From: Ephemerocybe angulata
Lineage: Eukaryota > Basidiomycota > Agaricomycetes > Agaricales > Psathyrellaceae
DNA length: 64,000 bases
Assembly: GCA_013368325.1 (NCBI GenBank)
Contig: JAACJK010000001.1
Coordinates: 62,001 to 126,000, forward strand
Direction: 5' to 3'
A program made the translations under genes and the position numbers. The notes under the pieces are model-generated. The model was not told the origin of the DNA, did not search any database, and worked only from the letters and a program-made list of their open reading frames with translations. Shown one piece after another: positions 1 through 10,409 of this stretch. Within the stretch, counting starts at the first letter, position 1. Every line of letters starts with the position of its first letter.

Positions 1-548
1 CGAGGACGAGCCAATCCCGCTTGTTCTCGTGTGTAACTTTCCCTTTCAAGGCTTCAAGCACCGCTTGTGATTCGTCCAGCGTCATACCGCTACCCCTGCC
101 CCCATTTCGGAAAGTCCAAGTCCTCTTCTCCTCGTCATGACCCTCCGGGGCATCAGGCCCAAACAGCTGAGTAGCGAATGAAGCATCAGTATAATCACAC
201 AGGATCGGGCAATATTAAATAAACGGGAGAAGTGCCGCCGGGGAGAGATAGACGTACGTAGCTTCCGTTATTTGGGGACGCGCGAGCCAAAGCCATTATA
301 GTGACTATGCGAAGAGTTGAACACGTCGTCATGTAGAGAATGTATGGCTGCTTACTTAGATTGAATTCCCAAAGGTAGTCAAAATCGGCTGGGAATGGTT
401 CATCGCCGACTTCCTGGACTGTGATCGTGCACCACACGAGATGGAATGGATCATCGGCGAGCGTGCTTGCAGCGACAGGAATCGCTCTGACAGAGCTCAG
501 TGACACTGAGAGAATGGAGAGTATGGAAAGTGCCCTCGAGAAAAGCAT
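1..548 (-). CDS. Secreted protein, 5' part only (runs off left edge)
   Basis: Not recognised. The start at 548 opens a clear signal peptide (MLFSRALSILSILSV, ending near SSVRA). I read three exons: 548-356, 304-258 and 166-1, with GT-AG introns between them. The frame stays open to the window edge. The exon 1 mature part is rich in aromatic and acidic residues (ADDPFHLVWC, FDYLWEF). Exon 3 is hydrophilic and contains EEKRTWTFRNGGRGSG. An ATG 51 nt further upstream is in frame but would put a hydrophilic stretch before the signal peptide, so I prefer 548. The splice sites are by eye and the second intron has two possible donors; only one keeps the frame open. Confidence 0.5.
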
Positions 549-599
549 GGTAAGTGGGGAGACTCGGTACAAGGAGATCGGAGAATTAGCGGACCCCAC

Positions 600-1100
600 T
601 CAGGGTATTTAAACATCGCTAAACTTGGACGGTGTACGATGGTCCAAGCCATCGGAGAAACCACTCGGTTCATACCATGCTCTTCGTCGAGGATTTAGCT
701 CTAAGGATATCACGAAGGGCTGTTGTATAGAGATCGAAGGTAAAAACCTGCATCATATGTATCGAAGCGCTCTCGCCTCAACGCGAACCACTGGGCATAA
801 ACATTTATCAGTGAACTTTATCCGAGCTTTAAGCACGGTACGCATGGGTAGGAAGCCGCTCATGGGTCATGCGAGCTCAACATCGTTTAAACCACTGAGA
901 ATATCTTCTCGTTTTATGTGGTTCTCACTGTTGTCTACTCTTCCGATATCCATAGGAAATGTTTCCAGTTAACTTGGATATTCGTGTGACAAAGCGTAGG
1001 GAAATGGCTTAGTTAGAGGGCCATTCTAATTATCAGAATTTCGGGGATCCTGAATAGCCCTAGATCCCAGCTCCTAGCTATTGACCAAGTATGTGTGCGT
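600..1100. other. Intergenic, no gene seen
   Basis: Open frames here are short, lack signal peptides or family motifs, and do not join through plausible introns. I see nothing to annotate. Confidence 0.4.
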
Positions 1101-1129
1101 CGTTCTACCAACGTTCTACACTGAGCTCA

Positions 1130-3360
1130 TGAGCTCGAAAATGCCGCACCTTTGTAGCCATCCCTGATCCCCGCTTTGAGTGGGTGCCAAAGCTGGCCGA
1201 GGCGTGGGAGCAAGCGACTGAGTTTGAAAGCGGCAGGGATGGCTCAGGATGCAACGTGCCAACTTCTTTCTCTTTCCCTCCTCCATGCCTCCCCATCGCT
1301 GATCAGTAGTCCTATCTCTGGCCCTACGACTACACTTCCTCACTGCAGAGAAGGCTGGACGTCAGATCGATCGCCCCTGAACCTCGCCACAGTGGGACAT
1401 GGCCCTGCTAGCTCTCCTCGTCTAGACTGCACCTATGGGACGACGAAAGGGAGATGGGCTACTAGCAGGAAGGTAGAATGGAAGGCTGGGCCCTACTTTG
1501 ACCTGGAATAGGAGGCTAGGGTGGAATTGGGGCTCGCGCCGTGTGTTTCTTTTGCCTCGTTTCCCCAACCCACATCGGGGGGCAGCACTTCAAGATACCA
1601 CGCACCCCTCCCTCTCTCCTCGTTCGCTCGGTTCTTCGGATTCTCACAGACCGTCTTGACTTTCCTGTCCTCGAGCAGTTGGGAACGCTTGTGCGGGCTG
1701 TATCCTCTGCGTTCCTTTGTCATATGTGCCTCCCTCCTTTGATGAGCATCTCCTCTGCGACGCTTCGCGCTCCACGCTTCATGCCCGTCGCCCATCCATG
1801 ATCGCCTTCCGGGATTTCACGATGTGGTCAAGGGGGCAGTGGACTTTCAGTAGTCGCTACGTCCGCATGTACGTGCGTCTCGATCCATCGACCATTTCAT
1901 CCACTCTGTGGCGGCATTTCTCTACCCATGTCTGGCGGCGCGTCTGTGATGACGCCGCTGTCGAGCAAAGGCGGATGAGCTGAGACCTTGGCTCTGGCCT
2001 TGGTTTCGAGCAGAACGGGGGATGCGTTGGGAGGCGGGATCGACATGACACTTGCTGCTAGGTTTTCTTTCTCCTCCCTTTACGAACCTCCATTCGTTCA
2101 TTCGTTCATTCGGCCGGCTATCCATATATTCTTTCGTTGGCATCCCTCTCCCATGCCACTTCTACGTCGTCGACAGTATCGACGGCCGGACTCATGCTTT
2201 CTGTTCAGTCACGACGGGTTTCTTTTCGGACGAGACCTACCTTGGCGAGTGCGGGACGGGTGCGTGGGTGGATGCGTTGAGCGCTCTTAGGTCTACGTCG
2301 GGTGCGACGTGGGCTTTTGGGCTTGACTCGGTCCAGACTGCGAACCGGCCCTCGTGAGCGGTGGTTTGGCCTTGCCTGTGTGAAAGGGTTTTCGGTCGAT
2401 CATGTTGCTGTTATTCATCTATTCATGATGGGTGTTGGGCAAGACCTGCCAGTGCCTATGCCAGCGCGGGACTGGTGTACAAGTGCTTCTCTTCATTCAC
2501 GAGGCGAGACCTCCTTCTGCGAATGCGGGAATCGTCCCTGCAGCCGACATGGTTGGGCGCTTTGGGGCTGCGTCGCGGTGCCATGTTGTCCTTGGGCTTT
2601 ACCTCTCTTCCATTTGGTTTGGAGCGCGCCTGTGCGGGATGTCGGTGTAGGATGTTTCGTTCGCTATTTGTCGTGGTCGAAGTTGGGTGGAGGTGCTAAG
2701 TTTGGGTTGGATTGGTTGGAGTTCTCGGTCGTTCGTGCCGTTGGTTATTCATGATGGACGTTGGCGAGACCTGCCTTTGCGAGTGCGGGACTGGTACGGG
2801 GGTGGGTATGGTTGGGTGCTCTTATGTCTGCGTCGGGTGCGATGTGGGCTTTGGGCTTGACCTGAACCATTCCGCCATGCCTGTCCCTAGTGAGCGATGG
2901 TTTGGTGTTTGCCTGTGTGGGTGGGTGATATCGATGTCGGTCGGATGTTTCGCTACTTCGCCTGAATCAGGCGGAAGTGGCTTCGCCTTGGATGGGCACC
3001 ATTGCTTCTTCGAACGGGACTCTGGGTCGTTGGGCCCAGCGAACGGGGTGGTTTGCGTTGGAAGCTGGTACTTACTCTGGGTCGGGCAGTCGTTCAAGAG
3101 GTCGTGTTCAAGTCTGTCTCTCCCTTCGACCTTCTCGCTCATGCGCCCGTGCCTCCGTCCGTTTGTTTGTCCGTATCCCGGTCGGTTCCTTCACCCTATT
3201 GGTGGTCTGGTTCTCTAGCTAGGACTGACGGTGTGTCTATTATGATACAACTGTTGAGTCTGGATGGATACGATAGGCCCTGCCGATTGGGTGTTGACAG
3301 GTAGACGTGGATTCGGATTCAACAGACCTCATGCTGGTCTAAGGACAGGGGAGGTTGTAG
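1130..3360. repeat. Degenerate repeat block A
   Basis: This block is similar in order and orientation to 5,300-6,900. Matching landmarks include GGCCGAGGCGTGGGAGCA (1,196 and 5,340), TTTCGAGCAGAACGGGGG (about 2,006 and 6,018) and ATCGACGGCCGGACTCATG (about 2,178 and 6,150). Short units such as GTGAGCGATGGTTTGG recur inside it. Overlapping open frames occur in several phases, but none carries a recognisable domain. It looks like decayed repetitive DNA rather than genes. The element type cannot be assigned. Confidence 0.6.
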
Positions 3361-3574
3361 TTTAGGCCCAAGGATGGCGGTGGACGCTAGTTTTCGCTAA
3401 CAGCATCACTGTACTTCTAACCTACGATTAAGTGACGATTAAACCGAGTCTGCTTAATCACTTCCTTGAGAGCTCGGGCCGCCAATGTGTGCTTAACTGA
3501 TCTTTAAGCCATTGGGTATCCGCGCGTGTTCAAGTTCATCCTTCCTTCAACCTTCTCCCTCATGCGTCCGGGCC

Positions 3575-3816
3575 AAATTGACTAACTCGAACCCTGGTAC
3601 CTAGAGGGAGTGCCATGGGGACGCGTAACCCAGCGGTTGTGGGTATTTGGATCCTTCACCATTGCAGCATTTTGACTTCTGTTTAAGATTATTCTAGTAC
3701 CGCCACCGCCACACCCTCGACGACGACCCTAATCGCTAATACCACAACCACTGCTGCCCCGACTGCGCCCCAAGCAGCTCCCATCATCCTCCATCCCTTC
3801 GGAGTGGTGTCACCTT
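3575..3816 (+). pseudogene. Fragment of the CBM1/CE3 esterase gene
   Basis: The stretch matches the 5' half of the intact esterase gene (about 8,425-8,710) almost base for base. It covers the end of intron 1, the CBM1 exon, intron 2 and the Thr-rich linker up to the sequence before the catalytic GDS block. Compared with the intact copy it has an internal deletion in the CBM1 exon and several point changes. Similarity stops where GATAGCATCACC in the intact gene is replaced by GTGGTGTCACC. There is no start codon region and no SGNH domain, so it cannot make the enzyme. Confidence 0.75.
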
Positions 3817-4122
3817 GATCCAAAACCGTAACTCGGGTCTTTCTGGAGGCTGTATCGACCCTGCTCGGTGCAGCTCGGTGCATTCATACTGTGAGCCCGG
3901 TGCATTTGCTGGAGGCTCTCGAATGCAGCGTGGCACCCCCGGCTGAGTGCCTTGGGCCGATGTCGACTCTCGAGCAGCGTGTCGGGTCGAGATTGCAGGC
4001 TACGAAGGTATTTAGAGCGCTGAACTAGCCCATTGACCCTTGAAATACAGAACAAGTTAAGTGTAAGATCTGGATGAATGAGCACTCAGCATGTCAACAC
4101 CGTCTATAGCACGCTCGATATC

Positions 4123-4512
4123 TTAGGCAAAGCCGGCTATCGTAACCCACTTTTGGTTCGTCAGAACTAACCTCAGCTGGGCGGCTGTGTTCTCGGTCAG
4201 CGAGGTAAGCGCTTTCCTCTCTGCTGCCGACGCCGACTTCCAGACGTTGGCCATAAATCGCCTCCGAGCCTCTGCGAGTCTGCGATGGTCTTGGAGAGAC
4301 CATAGAAAAGCCAAAAGGTGTTCTGGTGACTGGATCTCCGTTTTGCAGAACCGACACTGACATTGAGCACGTCGGAAGAGGCGTGTAGCGTATCGATGCT
4401 CCGAAAGCGATGAACGCGCGCCGCGCCCCTGGATTAGAGAGTAATGGGAGATTCGCGAGAGTATTAGATATCTAGATCTACACGGCTGAACCCTGTGGAG
4501 TAGGAGTGCCAT
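4123..4512 (-). mobile_element. Non-LTR retrotransposon reverse transcriptase scrap
   Basis: A 129-codon open frame contains CRFCKTEIQSPEHLLAF. This resembles the C-terminal zinc-knuckle region of fungal non-LTR (LINE-type) polyproteins, C-x2-C followed by a PEH motif, and it is followed by a basic segment (EARRRFMANVWK). No reverse transcriptase palm motifs or endonuclease are present, so only the far 3' end of such an element survives. It separates the two repeat blocks. The call rests on one short motif. Confidence 0.4.
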
Positions 4513-4559
4513 AAGTCTAGAGTATCAAGCTATAAAGCGTACCTCAGCGATGTTGGCGT

Positions 4560-6900
4560 CGGCCTTTACCTCGTGCCTGCAGCACCCAAACTCCCTTGTG
4601 AGCGATGGTTTGGTGCTTGCATGGGTGGAGGACGTTGGCACCGGTCGTGGGTCAGGTGGAGGCAGTTGGGCTGGATGGAACTAGGCGGAGGGCTGGCTTT
4701 AGATCCTTTGGGGTTCTCGGTTGTTCGCGCTGTTGTTCATACTTACACGATGTCGGGAGAGACCTGCTTTTGCGAGTGCGGGGCGGGGTGAGGGAGGGTG
4801 GGGATCCTCTTTATTTGCGACGGAGTGCGATGTGGGCTTTTTTGGGCGGGATCTAACTCAGATTCTGAGCTCGGTGAGTCGTGAGCGGCGGTTTTATGTT
4901 TACCTCAGGCCGCATGGAGGACGTTGGCGTTGTGGATTGGATGGAGATGGTTGGGCTGGGTGTCAATGGGGATATATATGTATTTGGGGCTTGATATGGG
5001 GCGCTTCCTCGGACGAGACGCCGGGTCGTTGAGGGCAAACATCCACCCCGTGTTTATATTCTCTGGCGAGAGGTGGTGTGGTGGTTGGTTGTATTTGTTG
5101 TGGCGGCTTTCGTTCGTTCGAGTCGTTCGTTCAAGACTTACCCGGCACATGAGCAGATCGTGCGGCAGCAGGGCGCTTCAGAGGCGACGGCGAATGTGAT
5201 GGGAAGTGAGTACAGATGTGCGCGTGACTCTTCTCTGGCTTGAGATATCATTTCTATCAAGTAGAACTTGCGTCTCCTAGTACCTTTGCAGCCATCCCAG
5301 CAGCTTGAAGGTCCCTGCTTTGGATCAGGCCGCCAAAGCCGGCCGAGGCGTGGGAGCAGGCTCTTCTGAGTTTGAAACTGCAGGTGCAACGTCTTCTCCT
5401 CTCTTTCTCCTGCTCTTTCCTTTCCTTTCCCCATGCCTCCCCATCGCTGATCAGTGGCTCTATCTCTGGTTCATATGACTACAGATCCTCACTGCGGAGA
5501 AGTTTTGGGGCCAAATCGACCTCGATCACCAGTGCCTACCGACGATACGGCCCTGCGTTCTCCCAGTCGCTATCCATCCTCGCCTTTCTACTCCCTTCTC
5601 TAGACTCCGCCTATGGGACGACGAAAGTGAGATAAGGAGGTGGGATGGAAGGTCGGGCGGTACTTCGACCTGGGGTAGGAGTCTTGGGTGGGATTGGGGC
5701 TCGCGCATGGTGCGTTTCTTTTGCTTCGCTTTTTCGGCCACGTCGCTTCGTGCAGCCACGATGAGGTGCACAATGCCGTGTCCAGCATTTCAAGGTACCT
5801 CGCGCACCTCCCCCATCTCCTCGTTCGCTCGGTCTTTGGGATCCTCACCGACGAGCAGTTGGGAACGCCTGTGGGTGGCATCCTCTGGCGGCGTGTCTTG
5901 ACTCTTTGATGACACCGGTGACCGCTGTTGAATATGGGTGTGTCAATCCAGTCTATATGGATGGATTGTAACCAGGGTCGTGATATACAGCAGCGGTAGA
6001 GTCCTTGGTTCTGGCCATGGTTTCGAGCAGAACGGGGGTTGTATTGAGAGGTGGGATTAGGATGGCACTCGCTGCGAGGTTTCATTCGCCCTCCATCTAT
6101 TCTTTCGTATGGTATCTTTCCCCCATTCCACTTCTACGTCTCCGAGAACATCGACGGCCGGACTCATGGGTTCTGTTCATTCCCGATGGGTTTCCTTTCG
6201 GGCGAGTCCTCCCTTTGCGAGAGCGGGACGGGTGCGTGGGTGGATGCGTTGAGCACTCTTAGGTGTACGTCGGGTGCGATGTGGACAGTTGGGCTTGACC
6301 GTTCCACCCTTCAACTTGGTCCCTCGTGAGCGATGGTTTGGTGTTTGCCTGTGTGAAGGGGTTCTCTTTCGGTCGTCTTACTGTTTATTCATTTATTCAT
6401 GGTGGGTGTTGGGCGAGACCTGCCAGCGCCTGTGCCAGCGCGACTGGTGCACGCCCGTGGATACAAGTGCTTCTGTTCATTCACGATGGGTTTCGGGCGA
6501 TACTTGCCTCTGCGAATGTGGGACTGGTGCCTGCAGAGGACACGGTTGGGCGCTTTTGGGGCTGCGTTGCGGTGCGATGTTGTTCCTTGGCCTTTACCTC
6601 TTCCTTTGTGACGCATAGTCTCTTGTGAGCGGCGGTTTGGATGTAGCTTGCCTGGGCGGGATGTCTGATTATTGGATGTTTCGTTTGCTATTTGTCGTGG
6701 GCGGAATTGGATGGGGTGCTAGGTTTGGATTGGTTATGGTTCTCGGTCGTTCGTTCGGGCTTCGGAGGAGCTCCATTCGAATCGCTTCTTTGAACTAGAC
6801 GCCGGGTCGTTTGGCGCAGCGATCGGGCATTGCTTACATTATCTGGAGAGGGTGGTTCGCGGATGGTCGCTTTCCGTCCTTCTATCTGTACTTCATTCTT
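4560..6900. repeat. Degenerate repeat block B
   Basis: The part from 5,300 on is a second copy of the block at 1,130-3,360. The part at 4,560-5,160 is a further partial copy of its right half; TCTCGGT(T/C)GTTCG followed by GAGACCTGC(C/T)TTTGCGAGTGCGGG occurs at both 2,730-2,790 and 4,715-4,785. Divergence is moderate and indels are frequent. I find no intact gene. Confidence 0.55.
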
Positions 6901-8220
6901 AACCATCCTTTCCATTGACTGAGTACTCTCATCTGTGCGTTTACTCTCCTTGGATTAACCGACAACCGACCCGGCATGCGAGTCTCGCCCGCCTCTTTCT
7001 CGATCGTGATCTCGATCGTGATTGTGTTCTGCTCCGCGGGGTTCTAACTTCTGGAGCATACCTCTCTCGACCCTTCACCCTATGGTTAACTTCCGTAAAC
7101 CGGTGTATCTTATACTAATGAATAACAGTCTATGTTATGACTCTTCTGGGGCGCGACAAGGGGGCCTGCGCACATCGTAGACCTCGACGGGGCTGGGTTC
7201 CCATGAAGCCGTGCTTTCGCTTTTGTTTGTGCATTCATTGGCTTTCGACGCGGTGGTTGGGTGGCGGTAGGCATGTGCAGGAGAATGGGGGTCTTGAGGT
7301 CTGATGTGGAGGAGATGATCTGCCACCCGCATCTTGAACGATTGTGAGGTTCCATTTGCCTCGGCTGCTGCTGTGTGAGAGGATAACTGGGATTCTTGAT
7401 ATTCTGCGAGTTTCAACTTGAACTCGGGTTGGATTTAGATTGAGATATGGGGATCTTGCAACAGTCCTCGAATTTGTTGACCATGGACAGTATGTAATGG
7501 TGTCACCAAGCATCAAGAAACTGTGCGGTTTTTAAAGTGATCGCACGCTCGCAGTCAGTTATGAATATGTACGATCATCGAAGGATGTGTGCAAGCTTGG
7601 CGAAGGTGTGGTCTAAATCTCTCCCCTTTCAACTTAGCCCGGGCAGACAGGCGTACATATGGACCCATGTCTCTCTGGTATTCAACCGGTTTCTCAAATA
7701 TGGGTAAGTGGCATCTCGATTGCTCAAGGAGGCATCCTGGACTCGCTGACTCGGGGTATGATGGGAACGCCCTACCCTTGGTTGATATTCCATTTCTGTT
7801 GGCAATTGGACACAGGTAGTCGAGGCCCCAATTATCAATTATACCTTCTCAGAGCGAGCTTCATCTTCCCGATCCTACGAGTACATTGAAAAGGATTGGT
7901 TCTCCAGATATCCAGAAGCGTAGACGTGTGCTTAACATCACTCATCGCTTCCTGTTATACATCACACACACACACATGCGAAGACTTCAAGAACGGTTGA
8001 GGAAGGGTGATCGGCGAGGACCAATGTCCAGACAAGTCTACAACCATGACTCTGTATATCATGATTCGGAGATCATCGTAGCTATGTAATTATCCGGGAA
8101 GCTGATTGAACACAAGGTCTCGTGGCTTGGAGGAAGTGCGTCCCGTTTGTTGTAATATCACGCCTCAGCGGGATTCCAAATCCCAAGGTCATCAGGCGAA
8201 GAAGTACAGCCGAGGAGAGG
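6901..8220. other. Intergenic, no gene seen
   Basis: Short open frames only, on both strands, without motifs or coherent splicing. There is a short CA run near 7,967. Confidence 0.35.
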
Positions 8221-8224
8221 CCAG

Positions 8225-8231
8225 TATATAT
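8225..8231 (+). promoter_or_regulatory. TATA box of the esterase gene
   Basis: TATATAT lies 48-54 bp upstream of the start codon at 8,279. Confidence 0.4.
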
Positions 8232-8278
8232 CCGTGCCCTTCGTTAATTAGTGATCTCACCATCTGAGAAGTATAGTA

Positions 8279-9344
8279 ATGACCCCCGCTATGTTCACCA
8301 GGATTACTCCTTCCATTACTTTGTCGTTGATAGTCACAGGCCTCCTGGCCCAGCAAGGCTGTGCAGAAGTACCGCTGTACGGGCAATGCGGCGTAAGGTC
8401 AAATGTTCCAATTAGTGTGAATTGACTAACTCGAAGCCTAGTACCTAGAGGGAGTGCCATGGGGAGGAGAAACCCAATGTGTCGCTGGAGCAGTCTGCAC
8501 ACGGTTGGGAGCTTGTGCGTATTTGGATCCTTCGCCATTGCAGCACCTTGACTTCTGTTCAAGATTATGCGCAGTGCCTGCCTGCCACATCTGGTACCAC
8601 CACTACAACACCCTCGACGACGACCCCAATTACTACCACAACCGCCACTTCCCCAACTGCGACCCAAGCAGCTCCCATTATCGTCCTTCCCCTCGGAGAT
8701 AGCATCACCTGGGGAATAGGAAGTAGCGATGGGAACTCTTACCGCAAAGAACTCAAGGACGAGCTCTTGAAGGACGGTGTCACGGTTGACTACATCGGTA
8801 CGCTGAAGAACGGGGACATGGACGATAACGATAATCAAGGCCATTCTGGCGCGACTATTATTCAAATCTCGGGATACGCGGAGACCGCCTTGAAGCAGCA
8901 ACCTGAGGTACGCCAAGTTGTCAGATCCAATACCCACTTATGCTAGAAATTAACTTAGCGCTCCTTTGCAAATTACAGGTTGTTACCCTCATGGCAGGCA
9001 CAAACGATATAGGCCAGAACCAGGACCTGGCCAACGCACCCACACGCCTCACGACTCTTGTCGACAAGATCTTCACAGCTTCTCCCAACGCGACTGTGCT
9101 TGTCGCATCCGTACCCCCTCTTTCCTTTTCTCAGGCTAATGTCGATTCTTACAACACCCGCCTTGAGGCCGCTATAAAGGCTAAGATTAGTGCAGGACAG
9201 CATATCGTCTGGGTTTCGATGAGCGCGTTGACGAACAGTGATTTGTCCGATGGTATTCATCCAGGTGCGGGAGGCTACATCAAGATGGGAGCTGCTTGGC
9301 ATGCGGGATGGGTGAGCGCAAAGGCTAAAGGGTGGATTCGATGA
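8279..9344 (+). CDS. CBM1-containing SGNH acetylxylan esterase-like protein (CE3 type)
   Basis: A secreted carbohydrate esterase expected to deacetylate xylan while held on cellulose. Exons: 8,279-8,392, about 8,451-8,514, 8,564-8,907 and 8,979-9,344, giving about 295 residues. Order: signal peptide (to about residue 29), an N-terminal fungal cellulose-binding module (PLYGQCGG ... TQCVAGAVC ... YYAQCLPA), a Thr/Pro linker, then the SGNH hydrolase domain. Visible blocks are GDSITWG (nucleophile Ser), GHSGATI, GTND (block III Asn) and DGIHPG (block V Asp and His). The exon 2 acceptor is ambiguous (8,442 or 8,451); the later one gives the better CBM1 spacing. All family catalytic residues are present. 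CE3 is the best fit; other SGNH esterases are possible. Confidence 0.85.
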
Positions 9345-9937
9345 TTTTGGACTTTAATGTGAGAAGGGAGTAAACATGAAATGACCATTCACCATATCCT
9401 GCTTTACATACTTAGGTATCCAGAGAATCGAACATATGGGAACGTGACACTGCTATTACTGAGGACTTAACCATACTACGACCAACAGCTGAAGTGTACG
9501 AAAGGAATCCAAGTAAGGAAGTTCCTGAGTTATCGATACAATGTCTGAGCTGTTGAATCATGGCGTGGTGCAGAAAGGGTAACTCCTGACTGGAGATCAG
9601 CCGTGTTCCGGTACAGAGAATGGAAGACCCGGACGGGCACCACTTCAGATGGGTTGATTTATTCACGACAGAGTTCCTCCAGGAACACAGCCAGCCGGAG
9701 ACTGGCTTGTTGATCGTGAGTGAGCTTATGCCTCGATAGCAGGTCTACGAGTTGGAGGCACTGCCGGAGGAGTGAGAACAGCACGACATATAATGATAAA
9801 TAACACAATTTAAAACAAATAAGACGAAAAGACTAGACAGGCTGCTGCTGTAGGATCGCGACATGGGTCGCACGGCTGTTACACCCCAAGTACCTAGATA
9901 GGACGCCGTTTCGGTGGTGGCAAGGAGCAATCGACGC
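9345..9937. other. Convergent 3' region, no gene seen
   Basis: The space lies between two convergent genes and probably holds their 3' untranslated regions. Confidence 0.4.
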
Positions 9938-10409
9938 TCAACAACGCTTCCTGAAGTCGATCTTCTGTCCATTGGGCGGTTCGTGGAAAGTGCTGACCGA
10001 GAGATGGCACTTAGAGAGTTTGTTCTAGAACCAGTCCAGAGTTAGCGGAGAGTCAGATCATGGGATAAGTGAACAGCGCACCTTCTCAGTGATCTCAAGG
10101 TGGCAGAAACCGCACTTGTAGAGAACAGCACGCCTTTCGAGGCGGTCGCTAAGCTCGTCAATCAGCTCGCGGGTTGTGAGGTCGGAGAGGAGCTCGCGAG
10201 TGCTGAGCTCATTGACATATTCACGGGCTTGGAGCGACTGTCAAAAGCGACGGAAGTGCGCGATAATGGATGACCGTTAAGTCAGGGTAATTGTACACAA
10301 AAGGATAGGCAAGAGTGCATACCGTGTCGTATCCACCACCCGAGTGCGCCATGGCAGTGGAAACAAGGGAGAGAGCGACAGTAAGGCCAGCGGGGATGGA
10401 GAAACGCAT
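9938..10409 (-). CDS. Small secreted cysteine-containing protein with TREL/RLERR region
   Basis: Three exons (10,409-10,323, 10,237-10,082, 10,024-9,938) give about 109 residues. A signal peptide (MRFSIPAGLTVALSLVSTAMA) is followed by an amphipathic segment with two related units, ELSTRELLSDL and LTTRELIDEL, ending in RLERR. After this dibasic site, a Kex2-type cleavage signal, come about 44 residues with four cysteines (YKCGFC, KCHLS, RKRC at the C terminus). The layout suggests a secreted propeptide and a mature cysteine peptide. I do not recognise a characterised family. A TATA-like GATAAATAC lies near 10,540. Confidence 0.7.

Noticed and set aside
625..972. 115-codon plus-strand open frame
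   Set aside because: No signal peptide, domain or splice partner; typical of chance frames in this base composition.
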